Source of the DNA: Aphrocallistes beatrix
Taxonomy: Eukaryota > Porifera > Hexactinellida > Sceptrulophora > Aphrocallistidae
DNA length: 64,000 nt
Assembly (NCBI GenBank): GCA_963281255.1
Contig: OY725490.1
Coordinates: 1-64,000, forward strand
Direction: 5' to 3'
Part shown: piece after piece, positions 25,728 to 37,400 of the stretch
Numbering within the stretch: position 1 is the first letter of the stretch
How the letters are laid out: every line of letters starts with the position of its first letter
Notes under the pieces: generated by a model
The model's input: the letters and a program-made list of their open reading frames with translations, nothing else
The model's database searches: none
Told to the model about the DNA's origin: nothing
Position numbers and translations under genes: made by a program

Positions 25728-26037
25728 TCGCTAACTTCATCATTTCCAGGCTAGTGAGTACATTATTTTCTACCTCCCGTCTAAGTTCAGTTTATCGTTA
25801 TCGTGCGGACCCCTTAGTGGAGTATAGCTTTAGAAAATTTATCTGGGGCGGAGGGGGAAGGTTGTCAATTTAAACTTATTGGGAACACAGATAAGGACAT
25901 ACACAGTAGGGAGTCTACAGTTCTGTGACTGGAGATTGGAAGGGTTGGGAGTGGAAACGTTTCCAGGCTGGAGGTGCGCCGTCCGCTTGCAGGGTTTGGG
26001 TATTTCTCATGGGGAGGCAGTTTACCTCAACAATGGG
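25728..26037. other. Intergenic, purine-rich on + strand
   Basis: This spacer between the LTR and the next MITE is rich in G and A on the + strand (GGGGCGGAGGGGGAAGG near 25,845). The open frame at 25,879-26,106 runs into the MITE and has no recognisable domain. Confidence 0.35.
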
Positions 26038-26184
26038 CGGTGGCGTGGCCAGGTGAAAAAATTTGGGGGGCCTCAAGATCATGTGACAAACTTTGAAAAA
26101 GTGTAGTAGGTTAAATTAGTAAATTGTAAAAATTTTGGAGGGGCTTAGGCCCCCCCAGGCCCCCCCCCCATAGCCACGCCACTG
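26038..26184. mobile_element. hAT-type MITE (147 bp) with perfect 8-bp TSD
   Basis: The ends are CGGTGGCGTGGCCA and the near complement TAGCCACGCCACTG. ACAATGGG flanks both sides (26,030-26,037 and 26,185-26,192). The inside carries a G-run and two C-runs (GGCCCCCCC type) and no coding sequence. Confidence 0.85.
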
Positions 26185-26463
26185 ACAATGGGATCGTTTT
26201 GCGCTTTTAATGCAGTGGGACAGTAATTTGTAACTGAATGTTGAAAGGTAGGTATTTTTAATAAGAAGTAAGCATGTTACAGAATTTGATAAAATAGAAA
26301 AGTTACAAATTAATGAAACTTTCTGACTCATAAAGCTGTCGTCAGTTCTTTAGGCGTAGAATGTTGATAGAAATGAATAGAAAGCTAAGAGAGTGCAGCG
26401 CTGTTGTTTGGGAAATGGTATGAGGATAATGAATGTATTTCAAGGTGATATTATCTAATAGAT

Positions 26464-28842
26464 CAGGGGTTTTCAACCAGTGGGTCGCGACAGATTTTTT
26501 AGTGGGTCGCGGAAGGTGGGTACTAAATTACTTGAATAACGAATATTCTCTTATTAAACATTTACACAAACTAACTACAATCGGTCTTGGAGTTAGTATT
26601 GAATTTCAATCAAATTTGGTTGGTGTTAGTGTCTAATTGTGAATTAGTAAACAGTATTGTAATAATATACCAAGGTATTGATAAATGAAAGAATAGAGAA
26701 GACATATTAAAGTGTGATATTATAACTGTTTAATTATTAGAACCTATGATAGTCAAAACCTAGTACTCGTATACACAACTTTGTAATATGTATATTCACA
26801 TATTACATATGTGTTCATTAGCTTCTAAAAATATCTACATTTTCAATACTTCTTTTATTTTCAGTTAAATGGCAACAAAACGTGCTCCTAAGCGAGCCTA
26901 TTCAGATGATTATCTGAAATTTGGATTTACCAGTATCTTAACGGAAGGTAGTATTGAAAAGCCACAATGTGTGATATGTCTTAAAGTTTTATCTGCAGAG
27001 TCCATGAAGCCGTTTCAGCTTAGGAGACATTTCGAGAAGGAACATCCAACATACAAGGATCGAGATGTTTCTTTCTTCCAAAGAAAATCAGATTCTGCAA
27101 AGAAATCCAGACTTGACACTACAGGACAGACATTTGTAAACATAAAAGCTGCAGTTGAAGCGTCATATGCTGTGTCACTCCGCATTGCAAAATCTAAGAA
27201 ACCCCATACTATTGGTGAAGAACTAGTATTGCCTTGCACGAAAGACGTTGTGCGTCTTATGATTGGTGCGGATGCAGTGAAAAAACTAAGTTCTTTGTCA
27301 CTCTCTGATAATACTATCCAACGCAGAATACAAGAAATGTCAGATGATATAAAGAACCAAGTAGTGGAGCAAATTAAACAGTCACCTAGCTATGTTCTAC
27401 AATTAGACGAGTCAACAGATGTTTCTTCTTGTGCTCAGTTGATGGTATATGTACGTTATATCCACAATTGTGATTTCAAGGAAGAGTTACTCTTTTGTCA
27501 GCCACTTGATTCGCAAACACGTGGAATAGATATTTTCAACAAAGTGGACAATTTCTTTGTAAATGAAGGTCTTGATTGGCGAAAGGTTGGTGCTGTTTGT
27601 ACAGATGGAGCTCCTTCTATGTTAGGAAGTCATTCTGGTTTCCAGACGCGCGTCAAACAGATTGTCCCAGATGTGATAACTAATCACTGTATGATTCATC
27701 GTGAAGCACTTGCTGCAAAAACTTTACCAATCTGCCTAGATATAGTTTTGCAGGACGCGATTAAAATAGTGAATTTCGTTAAAAATAGTGCTCTCAACAC
27801 ACGTCTTTTCAGAAATCTTTGCTTAGAAATGGATGCAGTGCAAAAGAACCTATTGTACCACACTGAAGTTCGATGGCTTTCAAAGGGCAATGTGTTGAAA
27901 CGTATTCTTGATCTTAAAGATGAAATAACAGAATTTTTGAAACTCCAAAAGAAGACACAATGGTTTGATTTGTTCGGGGATCGAGAGTGGATTTCTAAAC
28001 TTTGCTATCTCTGTGATATTTTTGAAAGACTCAACACTCTGAACCTCTCATTACAAGGCAAAGAAAGCAACATCATGGATTTTGTAGATAAGCTTTCTGC
28101 CTTTCAAGAAATGCTTGATCTCTGGGGAAAGAAAATAAAAGCAGGTAGACTGGCAATGTTTTCTCACCTTTGCAGCTATATTGAAGATTGCGAAACTACC
28201 ATCAGCGAGCCTTTGAAAATTGACATTGGATCGCATTTGCATTCACTTAGAGAAGAATTTGAAAGATATTTCCCAGAAATAACCAAATTTCAGTTTGCAC
28301 TGGTTCGCAATCCTTTCCTTGTCAAAATGGATGACTGTATTGCTGAAAATGATGATGCTGCTCAGGAGGATTTTATCAAGCTTGCAAATGACTCGGGAGC
28401 AAAGAATTTGTTTTCAAGGGTGAATTTGACAAGTTTTTGGAGTTCCATGCTCATAAGCTACCCAAAAGTGTCACAGATTACCCTTAAGTTACTAATGCCA
28501 TTCCCATCAACCTATCTTTGTGAAACGGCGTTTTCTAGCATGCTTGTGATCAAAACAAAGGCTAGAAATAGACTTGAGGTTGAGCCAGATTTACGCTGCT
28601 GTTTATCATTAACACAGCCAAGAATTGAAAGACTAGTAGATCAGAAGCAACATCAAAAGTCACATTAAAACTAATAAAATAAAATAAAGTAAGAATTAGT
28701 AATACATTGTATACATTAAACTCAATTAATTATTAAAAGGTACAAAAAAATTTTGAGCTTCATTTCAACACTGAGGGGTGGGACGCGAAGACTGCAAAAT
28801 TTAGAAAGTGGGTCGTGGTCTAAAAAAGGTTGAAAACCCCTG
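26464..28842 (+). mobile_element. Complete autonomous-looking hAT transposon (2379 bp)
   Basis: The inverted ends are CAGGGGTTTTCAACC and its exact complement at 28,828-28,842, followed further in by the related words GTGGGTCGCG and GTGGGTCGTG. TAATAGAT flanks both sides exactly (26,456-26,463 and 28,843-28,850). The element holds one uninterrupted transposase gene. Matching ends, intact target duplications and an open gene point to recent insertion. Confidence 0.95.
26869..28668 (+). CDS. hAT family transposase, BED-finger, SCAND3/ZBED-like
   Basis: A 599-residue protein without breaks. An N-terminal BED-type zinc finger has C34, C37, H54 and H59. The RNase H-like catalytic core follows, with candidate acidic residues in QLDESTDVSS (D180) and CTDGAPSM (D246), then NHCMIHREALAAK and the EVRWLSKG motif around 334. 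The C-terminus has the hAT dimerisation signature (LLMPFPSTYLCETAFSSM, about 540-560). The family cuts and pastes DNA by binding the element's ends, and the matching ends lie 400 bases upstream and 170 downstream. The ATG at 26,869 follows a TTTTCAG that could be the acceptor of a leader intron. I did not assign the third catalytic acid. The frame is intact, so the enzyme may be active; domesticated relatives exist, but the perfect TSD argues for a transposon. Confidence 0.95.
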   Translation: MATKRAPKRAYSDDYLKFGFTSILTEGSIEKPQCVICLKVLSAESMKPFQLRRHFEKEHPTYKDRDVSFFQRKSDSAKKSRLDTTGQTFVNIKAAVEASYAVSLRIAKSKKPHTIGEELVLPCTKDVVRLMIGADAVKKLSSLSLSDNTIQRRIQEMSDDIKNQVVEQIKQSPSYVLQLDESTDVSSCAQLMVYVRYIHNCDFKEELLFCQPLDSQTRGIDIFNKVDNFFVNEGLDWRKVGAVCTDGAPSMLGSHSGFQTRVKQIVPDVITNHCMIHREALAAKTLPICLDIVLQDAIKIVNFVKNSALNTRLFRNLCLEMDAVQKNLLYHTEVRWLSKGNVLKRILDLKDEITEFLKLQKKTQWFDLFGDREWISKLCYLCDIFERLNTLNLSLQGKESNIMDFVDKLSAFQEMLDLWGKKIKAGRLAMFSHLCSYIEDCETTISEPLKIDIGSHLHSLREEFERYFPEITKFQFALVRNPFLVKMDDCIAENDDAAQEDFIKLANDSGAKNLFSRVNLTSFWSSMLISYPKVSQITLKLLMPFPSTYLCETAFSSMLVIKTKARNRLEVEPDLRCCLSLTQPRIERLVDQKQHQKSH

Positions 28843-28850
28843 TAATAGAT

Positions 28851-30262
28851 GATAGGTTGGAAGGTCCGAGTATTCTTAGTGTAATCCTTATGTTGCTAGG
28901 GAGGGAATGATAGGTATGGGGGTCTTGCGAGTAATATATGAGGTGGAGCGGAGATGAGTGAAAGCGGAGGAATTTGCTTGGGAAATGGTTTGGTAATGCG
29001 TTGGATGTAGATAGGTTGGGAATTCTTGCGAATAATATAGGAAATTATATCTATGAATCCCTGTCGAAATTGTATAAATACAGTATTAAACATGAAAATA
29101 TTAAAAACAATGCAAAAAGAAAACGAAAACGAGATAGCGCCCACCAGTGAGTATCCCAAGCAGGATTTGGGAGAAATAAGGAGGATGTAAAGCGGAAAAG
29201 AGGAAAGAGAGGAGGGAGAAATCGAGAAGGAGGGGCATAAATTGCCATTATTTTTAAGAAAATTAAATTATTGGAGGATATTTTAGCGGTGAGTTTTCTT
29301 ACAATTATTATAACATAAATACTAAATAAAATAATATTATGCAAAATACATACTTTAGGGCAAAACGACAACGGTCGCCGAGTTGAAATTAGAATTTAAA
29401 ATATGAGGTAAGCTGAATTTCTAAATCGTGAAAGTAAGCAAGCAACAAACAAACATTTTCATTATTTGGCAACTCAGAAATGGAGCGGATAGTGTAGGAA
29501 ATGCAGCAGAAACGAGTGAGAGTGGAGGAGTTTGCTTGGTAAATGGTTTGGGAATGGATGTGACCAGATTGTACACGAATGCGTCACTACATTGATGAAG
29601 AAATACACAGACCCACTCGCTACTCTGAAGTATCTACACTTATTGCTTCAATACAATGTTGGAAGATCTACACAGTTCGAGTCGCTACACTGATGAAGGA
29701 CCAACGAGATGGGACACACACCTGGAAAGTCAGGGGAGCTTCTCACAGATGGACGGCCATACTGATGCATGGACAAAGATGGGAGGATGAACGCATATGT
29801 GGGTGTCTATTCACAGCAGTCACGTGGACGCATTCGGATTGAGACTCTTACGCATCTACAGTGCTCTCCTCTATTCTGCCAGTGACGCAAAACAACGAGA
29901 TACTGCTGCTCTTATTTATTGTCATTATATTGTCGTGCATGCTTATGATCTACTCTGTATTTGATCACAATTTGAATATTAAATTCGTTACAAATTTGGT
30001 CTCTGTTCATATTGAACTACTGCATAAATAATCAAAGAATTACAATCGAGGTCACAATAAAATGATATGCATATTTTAACTAATCTACTATAGCAACAAT
30101 ATAAGCCTGAACTTATCAGCCTCCGTTCCATCTTCCTAGAAATTTGCTGGTATCAATATCAATTCGTCATGACAATCTCATCATATTCGACTACACGTGA
30201 CGCACGTATTCTATTTTACGTGCCTGGCAAAATATTCACTTCACCTGCCAACTTGTATTGCG
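28851..30262. other. Intergenic, with locally repeated purine-rich words
   Basis: A segment near 28,950-28,995 is repeated near 29,505-29,556 (GTGGAGGAGTTTGCTTGG type) with divergence. The hAT element appears to have inserted into this low-complexity, G/A-rich tract. The open frame at 29,579-29,842 shows no domain. I see no gene. Confidence 0.35.
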
Positions 30263-30373
30263 TAAAGTTGATGATGATATTAAGTTTTTCTCAAGTGATC
30301 TACATTATGTCCCATTTTTTTGCATTCCATGCGTAATACTTTTCTGCCCTGTTCGGCCATGTTCCGCGAAATT
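30263..30373. repeat. Duplicated flank of the 34-bp VNTR (second copy)
   Basis: It matches 12,034-12,148 closely and passes directly into the VNTR. Together with the NLR copies downstream, it indicates that an ancestral block of flank, VNTR and NLR was duplicated. Confidence 0.75.
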
Positions 30374-32355
30374 CGAGATGATATACGAGAAGAGACGCTA
30401 TACTGATCGAAATGATATACGAAAAGAGACGCTATACTGATCGAGATGATATACGGAAAGAGACGCTATACTGATCGAGATGAGATACGGAAAGAGACGC
30501 TATACTGATCGAGATGAGATACGGAAAGAGACGCTATACTGATCGAGATGAGATACGGAAAGAGACGCTATACTGATCGAGATGAGATACGGAAAGAGAC
30601 GCTATACTGATCGAGATGAGATACGGAAAGAGACGCTATACTGATCGAGATGAGATACGGAAAGAGACGCTATACTGATCGAGATGAGATACGGAAAGAG
30701 ACGCTATACTGATCGAGATGAGATACGAAAAGAGACGCTATACTGATCGAGATGAGATACGGAAAGAGACGCTATACTGATCGAGATGAGATACGGAAAG
30801 AGACGCTATACTGATCGAGATGAGATACGAAAAGAGACGCTATACTGATCGAGATGAGATACGGAAAGAGACGCTATACTGATCGAGATGAGATACGGAA
30901 AGAGACGCTATACTGATCGAGATGAGATACGGAAAGAGACGCTATACTGATCGAGATGAGATACGGAAAGAGACGCTATACTGATCGAGATGAGATACGG
31001 AAAGAGACGCTATACTGATCGAGATGAGATACGGAAAGAGACGCTATACTGATCGAGATGAGATACGGAAAGAGACGCTATACTGATCGAGATGATATAC
31101 GAAAAAGAGACGCTATACTGATCGAGATGAGATACGGAAAGAGACGCTATACTGATCGAGATGAGATACGGAAAGAGACGTTATACTGATCGAGATGAGA
31201 TGCGAAAAGAGGAATTATACTGATCGAGATGAGATACGGAAAGGGACGCTATACTGATCGAGATGAGATACGGAAAGAGACGCTTTACTGATCGAGATGA
31301 GATACGGAAAGAGACGCTATACTGATCGAGATGATATACGAAAAAGAGACGCTATACTGATCGAGATGAGATACGGAAAGAGACGCTATACTGATCGAGA
31401 TGAGATACGGAAAGAGACGTTATACTGATCGAGATGAGATGCGAAAAGAGGAATTATACTGATCGAGATGAGATACGGAAAGGGACGCTATACTGATCGA
31501 GATGAGATACGGAAAGAGACGCTATACTGATCGAGATGATATACGAAAGAGATGCTATACTGATCGAGATGAGATACGAAAAGAGACGCTATACTGATCG
31601 AGATGATATACGAAAGAGAGACGCTATACTGATCGAGATGAGATACGAAAAGAGACGCTATACTGATCGAGATGATATACGGAAAGAGATGCTATACTGA
31701 TCGAGATGAGATACGGAAAGAGACGCTATACTGATCGAGATGAGATGCGAAAAGAGGAATTATACTGATCGAGATGAGATACGGAAAGAGACGCTATACT
31801 GATCGAGATGAGATACGGAAAGAGACGCTATACTGATCGAGATGAGATACGAAAAGAGACGCTATACTGATCGAGATGAGATACGGAAAGAGACGCTATA
31901 CTGATCGAGATGAGATACGGAAAGAGACGCTATACTGATCGAGATGAGATACGAAAAGAGGAATTATACTGATCGAGATGAGATACGGAAAGAGACGCTA
32001 TACTGATCGAGATGAGATACGGAAAGAGACGCTATACTGATCGAGATGAGATACGGAAAGAGACGCTATACTGATCGAGATGAGATACGGAAAGGGACGC
32101 TATACTGATCGAGATGAGATACGGAAAGAGATGCTATACTGATCGAGATGAGATACGGAAAGAGACGCTATACTGATCGAGATGAGATACGGAAAGAGGA
32201 ATTATACTGATCGAGATGAGATACGAAAAAGAGACGCTATACTGATCGAGATGAGATACGGAAAGAGACGCTATACTGATCGAGATGATATACGAAAAGG
32301 GACGATATACTGATCAAGATGAGATACGGAAAGAGACGCTATACTGGTCGAGATG
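30373..32355 (+). repeat. 34-bp VNTR, about 58 copies
   Basis: The unit GATCGAGATGAGATACGG plus AAAGAGACGCTATACT repeats with few changes. Variants such as GAGGAATTATACT, AAAGGGACG and a one-base longer GAAAAAGAG unit recur at intervals; the sequence around 31,090-31,260 is nearly repeated at 31,330-31,500, so groups of units have been copied together. It ends 2.05 kb before the NLR start. Confidence 0.97.
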
Positions 32356-34409
32356 ATCCCATTGTAATTGGTTATCTTGAATTAGTTTTATTTTGAGTTT
32401 CTTCAATGGCAATTCTCTCAATTTTTAACAATTTATTGTTCCTGATAGTTAATTAAATGCTATTCTAGCTGTATTTCTCTGTTATATTTCAAGTTTGCTC
32501 CATTAATATTGTTAATAAGGATATTATGAGACATTAGATGTCTGAAATAACAATTCAAGTGTTTCATTCTTATAACTAAGCCAATAATGTTAAGTTTAAT
32601 ATTATTCTAATATAGCTATATTTAGACATTATACAACTGTAGTGGTATATCTAGTTTCATTAGAAGCTAGCAGAGCTATCACATTTCTTAGTATGCTCTA
32701 GAAAGATATATAATACTCTGATTTGAATTAGAATTAAATACAATTCAAACTATCTTCAACTATCGCAGTTAATATTTTCAACTCATCTTTACGAGTGTAT
32801 CAGCACATAATGTGAGTTCAGCTTTGTTTTGTTTACTTCTAATCAGATAATAATAACATGGTAGAGTGTGGATAGATATTATTAATGTGTTTCTATCAAT
32901 TACATAGCTTCATTATTCGAGTGAGAATTACGCGATATTTCCAAATATTCGTTCCAATATCTCGTGTTAGAGAGCTGATAGAGATGAATTGTCAGTAGAG
33001 ATGTGTTCACCTTTGAAAATTCGTCAAAACTATGATGACGTCATTATCGATATTTATTGATGACGTCATCAAAAATATGCGTAAACACGATTTTTAAGAA
33101 TTTTACCAAATTAGAGTGATCAATAGCCTTCAGAGCTCTTTCTCCGTCATATTTAAGGCAAAAAATTTGTTCAACAACAAAAACGTTGCGAAATTCGCAA
33201 TAAATGTGAAATTATTGTGACGTCATCATCTATGATGCGTGAGAATTTCCGAATAACATTGTACTATTCTGTCAATATTGTTATTGTGTATTTGTTTGTC
33301 CATTATAGTTGTTGTAACACATCTGTGTTGAACTATATACTAACAAGTTACATAATTCTATTCATAATTGATCCGTCTTGATAACGTAATTTTGTCATTG
33401 CATCCTCGTGTTCAAAATAATAAAGAAGTGCTATTTTTTCATGATTGCCAAAAGTCCTTTGATGCATATGTGTATATACATCCTGTAGTAAAAGAGTGTT
33501 TGAACACTCATTATTTCCATACAAATAGCGCTTAAATCGACATTTTTAGAATGATAATTCATTATAAATCTGAGAGATATCGAGAATCTGGTTTCAAATT
33601 CGAGATCTACATATTTGTAATTTTGTATTAGTCATAGCTGAAGAATTGCTCGACCTAAAGTATAAAAGTATCAACCTCTGCCATCGGAGGTATTCCATCT
33701 CCATCGTGTATAATTATTGGTTAAAATGGACGACATAGTAAGTGACATTATGTAAAACAGACTGATTATTGGGAAATTATCGAATTGAAAATTTGAACAG
33801 AAATACTTTATTGTGACCATACATTCCAACTTCTCCAATAAGAAACGGGACATAAGTAATTTAGTGGGACATTGTGCTATTTAGCGGGATAAATATGTTT
33901 ATCTTAATGCTACAAACTGAATAGCTGGAGGATCCCACTTTTTGGAACGTTTTCGTTGCACATTACTTTCAGCATATGTCTGATAAATTACAAGTAGTAC
34001 TTTTGAAAAATTTGAAAATGATCCTAGAACTTGAGGCAAGAGATTTGAAAGCATTAAAAATGCCAAATTTCTAGCCACTCCCGATAAGACACATCATAAT
34101 ATGCTGTATATCGAAAGAAAATATTTTTGAATTCCATAGGAATACTTAGAACATCAAATTCTTGGTTCGTGTCTCCACTTTGAGTATAGTATGCTAAATA
34201 AATTATTCTCAGTTCAACATAAATCATGCATACTATAGCTGGTCACTTATCTGAGCTCGAGTTTTCTAATTTCAGTTATTAGAACATTTGACTAACCCGA
34301 ATCCCTTTTGGTCCCATTACGTAAGATAACTGACGTTCTACTGTACCATACTATTCTATACGATGCAATTTGCTATATTTTATTATTATTCGCCTTAGAT
34401 TTACCTAAA
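32356..34409. other. Upstream region of the NLR gene; AT-rich, several TGACGTCA sites
   Basis: No coding sequence is supported. TGACGTCA, a full CRE-type palindrome, occurs near 33,041, 33,062 and 33,220. A segment at about 32,624-33,090 is shared with the region upstream of RTCB. Whether any of this acts as the NLR promoter cannot be told. Confidence 0.4.
32624..33090 (+). repeat. Diverged intergenic repeat shared with 46.2-46.6 kb
   Basis: Matching words in the same order include CATTATACAACTG, ACATTTCTTAGTATGC, ATATAATACTCTGATTTGAA, AATTTCAAACTATCT-like and ATCAAAA..TG(C/T)G near the end. Length and order agree over about 400 bases, with many substitutions. It may be an old mobile element; no ends can be defined. 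Confidence 0.6.
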
Positions 34410-37400
34410 ATGGATTCAAACGAAGTTCAAGTGAAAACTGAACTAACAGCAGAATTGACTGCCAATGACATCAAATACCTCAAACAACATCTCAATCCTC
34501 CATCTGGAATGTTTGAGAATGTCACGGAAGGATTCGAATTATTCTTCGAATTGAAACGTTGGGAAGGACACAATTCCTACTTATTCGATCAAGCACTTGC
34601 CTCCATCGGGAGAGCAGATTTGGTTCCATTAGCGAGGAAGCTACCATGGCTATCCACTGAACATCCAGTTAAGAAAGATCGATTCTTAGAAGATCTTTCC
34701 TTGAAATCCCTTGTGAACCTTTTGAAATCAGAAATTCATAGACAAGAGTGGTTACTCATGGACATAGACGCCAAATTACAATTTGAAACCAAAATGGAAA
34801 GATTAATAAGAACCAACAAATTCACAGCCAACTTAGACAAGCTTATAGCTTTGATGCGAGACCTAAAGAGGGAAGATTTGGCAAAAAAGATCGCCGAGCA
34901 TAAATTCCTATTCAGGAACATGTCAGACAACCAGTTCATCAAGAAACTGAGAAAAGAAGTCGACACGCAAGCCAAAGACTTAGTTGAGTGGGAGAGAAGC
35001 CTGAGACATTACATCAAAACTCAGAACAAGCAAGTGAAACAGGGGTTGGATGATAGAGATCTTGTTGACCTAGAATCCGTCTACGTCCCACTAACCATAA
35101 TCAAGAAAAAGCCAGAAGTGATTAATTTGGAGGAAGAGACCACTTACAATGAGATCGCCTTCCTCAGAAAGATCTCAAATAAGGAAGTAGAAATTGAACC
35201 TGTCGACTTCACAGAAGAAATGAAGAACTACGACCCTTCACAGGCAGAAATCTGGTGCGTAATAGGCAACCCTGGAAGTGGCAAGACCTTCTTATGCCAC
35301 ATGACAGCTTTAAAGTTCAGTGAAGGACGGGTATCCAAGTTCGTTTACTCAATATCCATTCCTTGTCGAACTCCTGACTGGCACGAAATGGAAACCTCCC
35401 GCATTGATTCCAAACTTCCGATCACCTCAGAATTCATCCAACAGTGGCTCTGCTTGGGAATGCCAGTCGGTCCCAGCTGGACATCTGATCTCGCGCAGCA
35501 CCTCGTCGAATCAGACGGACAGGATTTGCTGCTCATACTGGACAGCATGGACGAGTTCGTGAGAGAAATTCCCTTCGAGAAGACACTTCTCTTCCTCCTC
35601 CTAACTCGCCGTACCCTCACCCACTGCACCATCCTCCTGACCAGCAGACCGGGTGCCTATTTCGACATCTCCACAGCACACTCACTCCGCATCGATCGAT
35701 TCTTCCATGTGCTGGGGTTCTCGCCTGAGAACAGAGACCTCTACTTCCAAAAGCAGCTGGAGAATGAAGGCGAGGATAAGATGAATGAGTGGAAGAGACT
35801 GCTCTACCTCCACGACGAGATCGATCAGCTGTCACTGGTGCCAGTCAATGCCTCTCTCTTCGCCAGTCTCGTCCGAGATTTGGACAAAGTGAGCGCTCAA
35901 ACCCTCACTCAACTCTACACCCAACTCAGCGTGTACCTAATCCGTCGACAGCTGTACCGCATGGGACTTCAAATGATGGGCAAGAAGAGCCCCACTCTCT
36001 CCCTGATGCATCCGGATGTGGTAGTGTGTCTTCGCAGCGTCGGAGAGATAGCGTACCAGGGACTGTACTTCCGTAAACTGACCTCCTCCGCAAGTGTGAC
36101 TCTCCGCGTGGACAAGGAGTTGAGAGAGTGTCAGTGTCTCGGTCTGGTGCTAGAGCACCTGCAGAAGGACAGCATGGGTGTTGTGACGAAGGTGTGGTCT
36201 TTTGCACATCTGACCATGCAAGAGTTCATTGGTGCGTTCTGGCTGAGTGAGTGCTCGTGGGGGGATCAGTGTTGCAGTGTCCGCTACATCGTGAATTCCA
36301 GCGACAACTTTAACTTATTTCGTATGATGGTGCGATTCCTCTGCGGTCTGTTGTCTGACTCGGGTCTCCGCGTTATGTACATCTTGTACAAATACCATCC
36401 TAACAATCCCGTTGCTATGACGAATATGCCGATGTGTTATCAATTCAATTATCCTGAAACATCACATATACATTCCATTATGGGTTGGACAGAATTTACA
36501 GAGAAATATCTGAGTTTGTCTGCGCTGCTATTTGAGTCCAGCTCCGATTCGAATAACGACACCTTTCCTTGTTTCAGAACATTTCTACCTCAGTCTCTAT
36601 TCTTCCATTTCGATAGCGCCACTCCTCCCAATGAGTGGGAATGTTTTGTGAAGTCCTTACACCTCCTACACTCTGTCCAGTTCATCTCTTTAGACTCAAA
36701 GTATGTGACGATACCTCAATTCAGAGCATTGCTGACTCAACTGACTTCCTGCACTCTCACCTGTTTAGCTGTGAAGTTATATGATCAAGACTATTCTACT
36801 CTAACAGCTTACAGTGAAGTCATCCGAGATTGTCAGCTACCATCAGACACTAAGATTAGTTTAGAACTTTACTGGTGTAACCTCACTAACACTGAATCAG
36901 CTGATAATGTGTCACTTGCTTCCGTCTTCAAACTATTCTCAAGTTTGTGTTTATTCTGGACTCTATTCACACCTCAGTGTCTGCAGCAGTTAGCTAATCA
37001 GCTCAATTCTACTAATGACCTTTACATTAATCCCCATTACTCCAATACCCCCAGTGAGTACGAGACATTGCTTCCACGTCTCAGTAACACTACACATCTG
37101 ACAAGTTTACACCTCTATGATATTCCGACTGAATCTATGCAGCTGTTAGAAACTGTCTTACCTCGACTCTCCAATCTACAGGAGATAATATTACGTGCTA
37201 ATTATACAGATCCATACTCACTGCTACCTCGTATCAGCAGTCTCTCCAACCTCAAATACCTACATCTATATCCTATTGAAGAACCTACAGACTCTAGACA
37301 TCAGGAACATCCCATACAACTGCTTGATACTAACATACTCACACTCAGAGGGTTGGGGTTACGTTATTTGCACAGAATTGGAAACAGCTGTGAAGAAGTA

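Noticed and set aside
27865-27867. E333 of the hAT transposase as the third catalytic acid
   Set aside because: It lies in the EVRWLSKG motif, before the usual insertion domain. The catalytic glutamate of the family is expected further on, so I left it unassigned.
29579-29842. Open frame of 87 codons
   Set aside because: No recognisable domain; lies in a locally repetitive tract and overlaps no splice signals.
30373-32355. CRISPR-like array
   Set aside because: Units are contiguous 34-bp tandem repeats without unique spacers, in a eukaryotic setting.
34308-34409. 34-codon N-terminal extension of the NLR
   Set aside because: It begins at TTG, is hydrophobic and AT-rich, and the ATG at 34,410 gives a complete protein.
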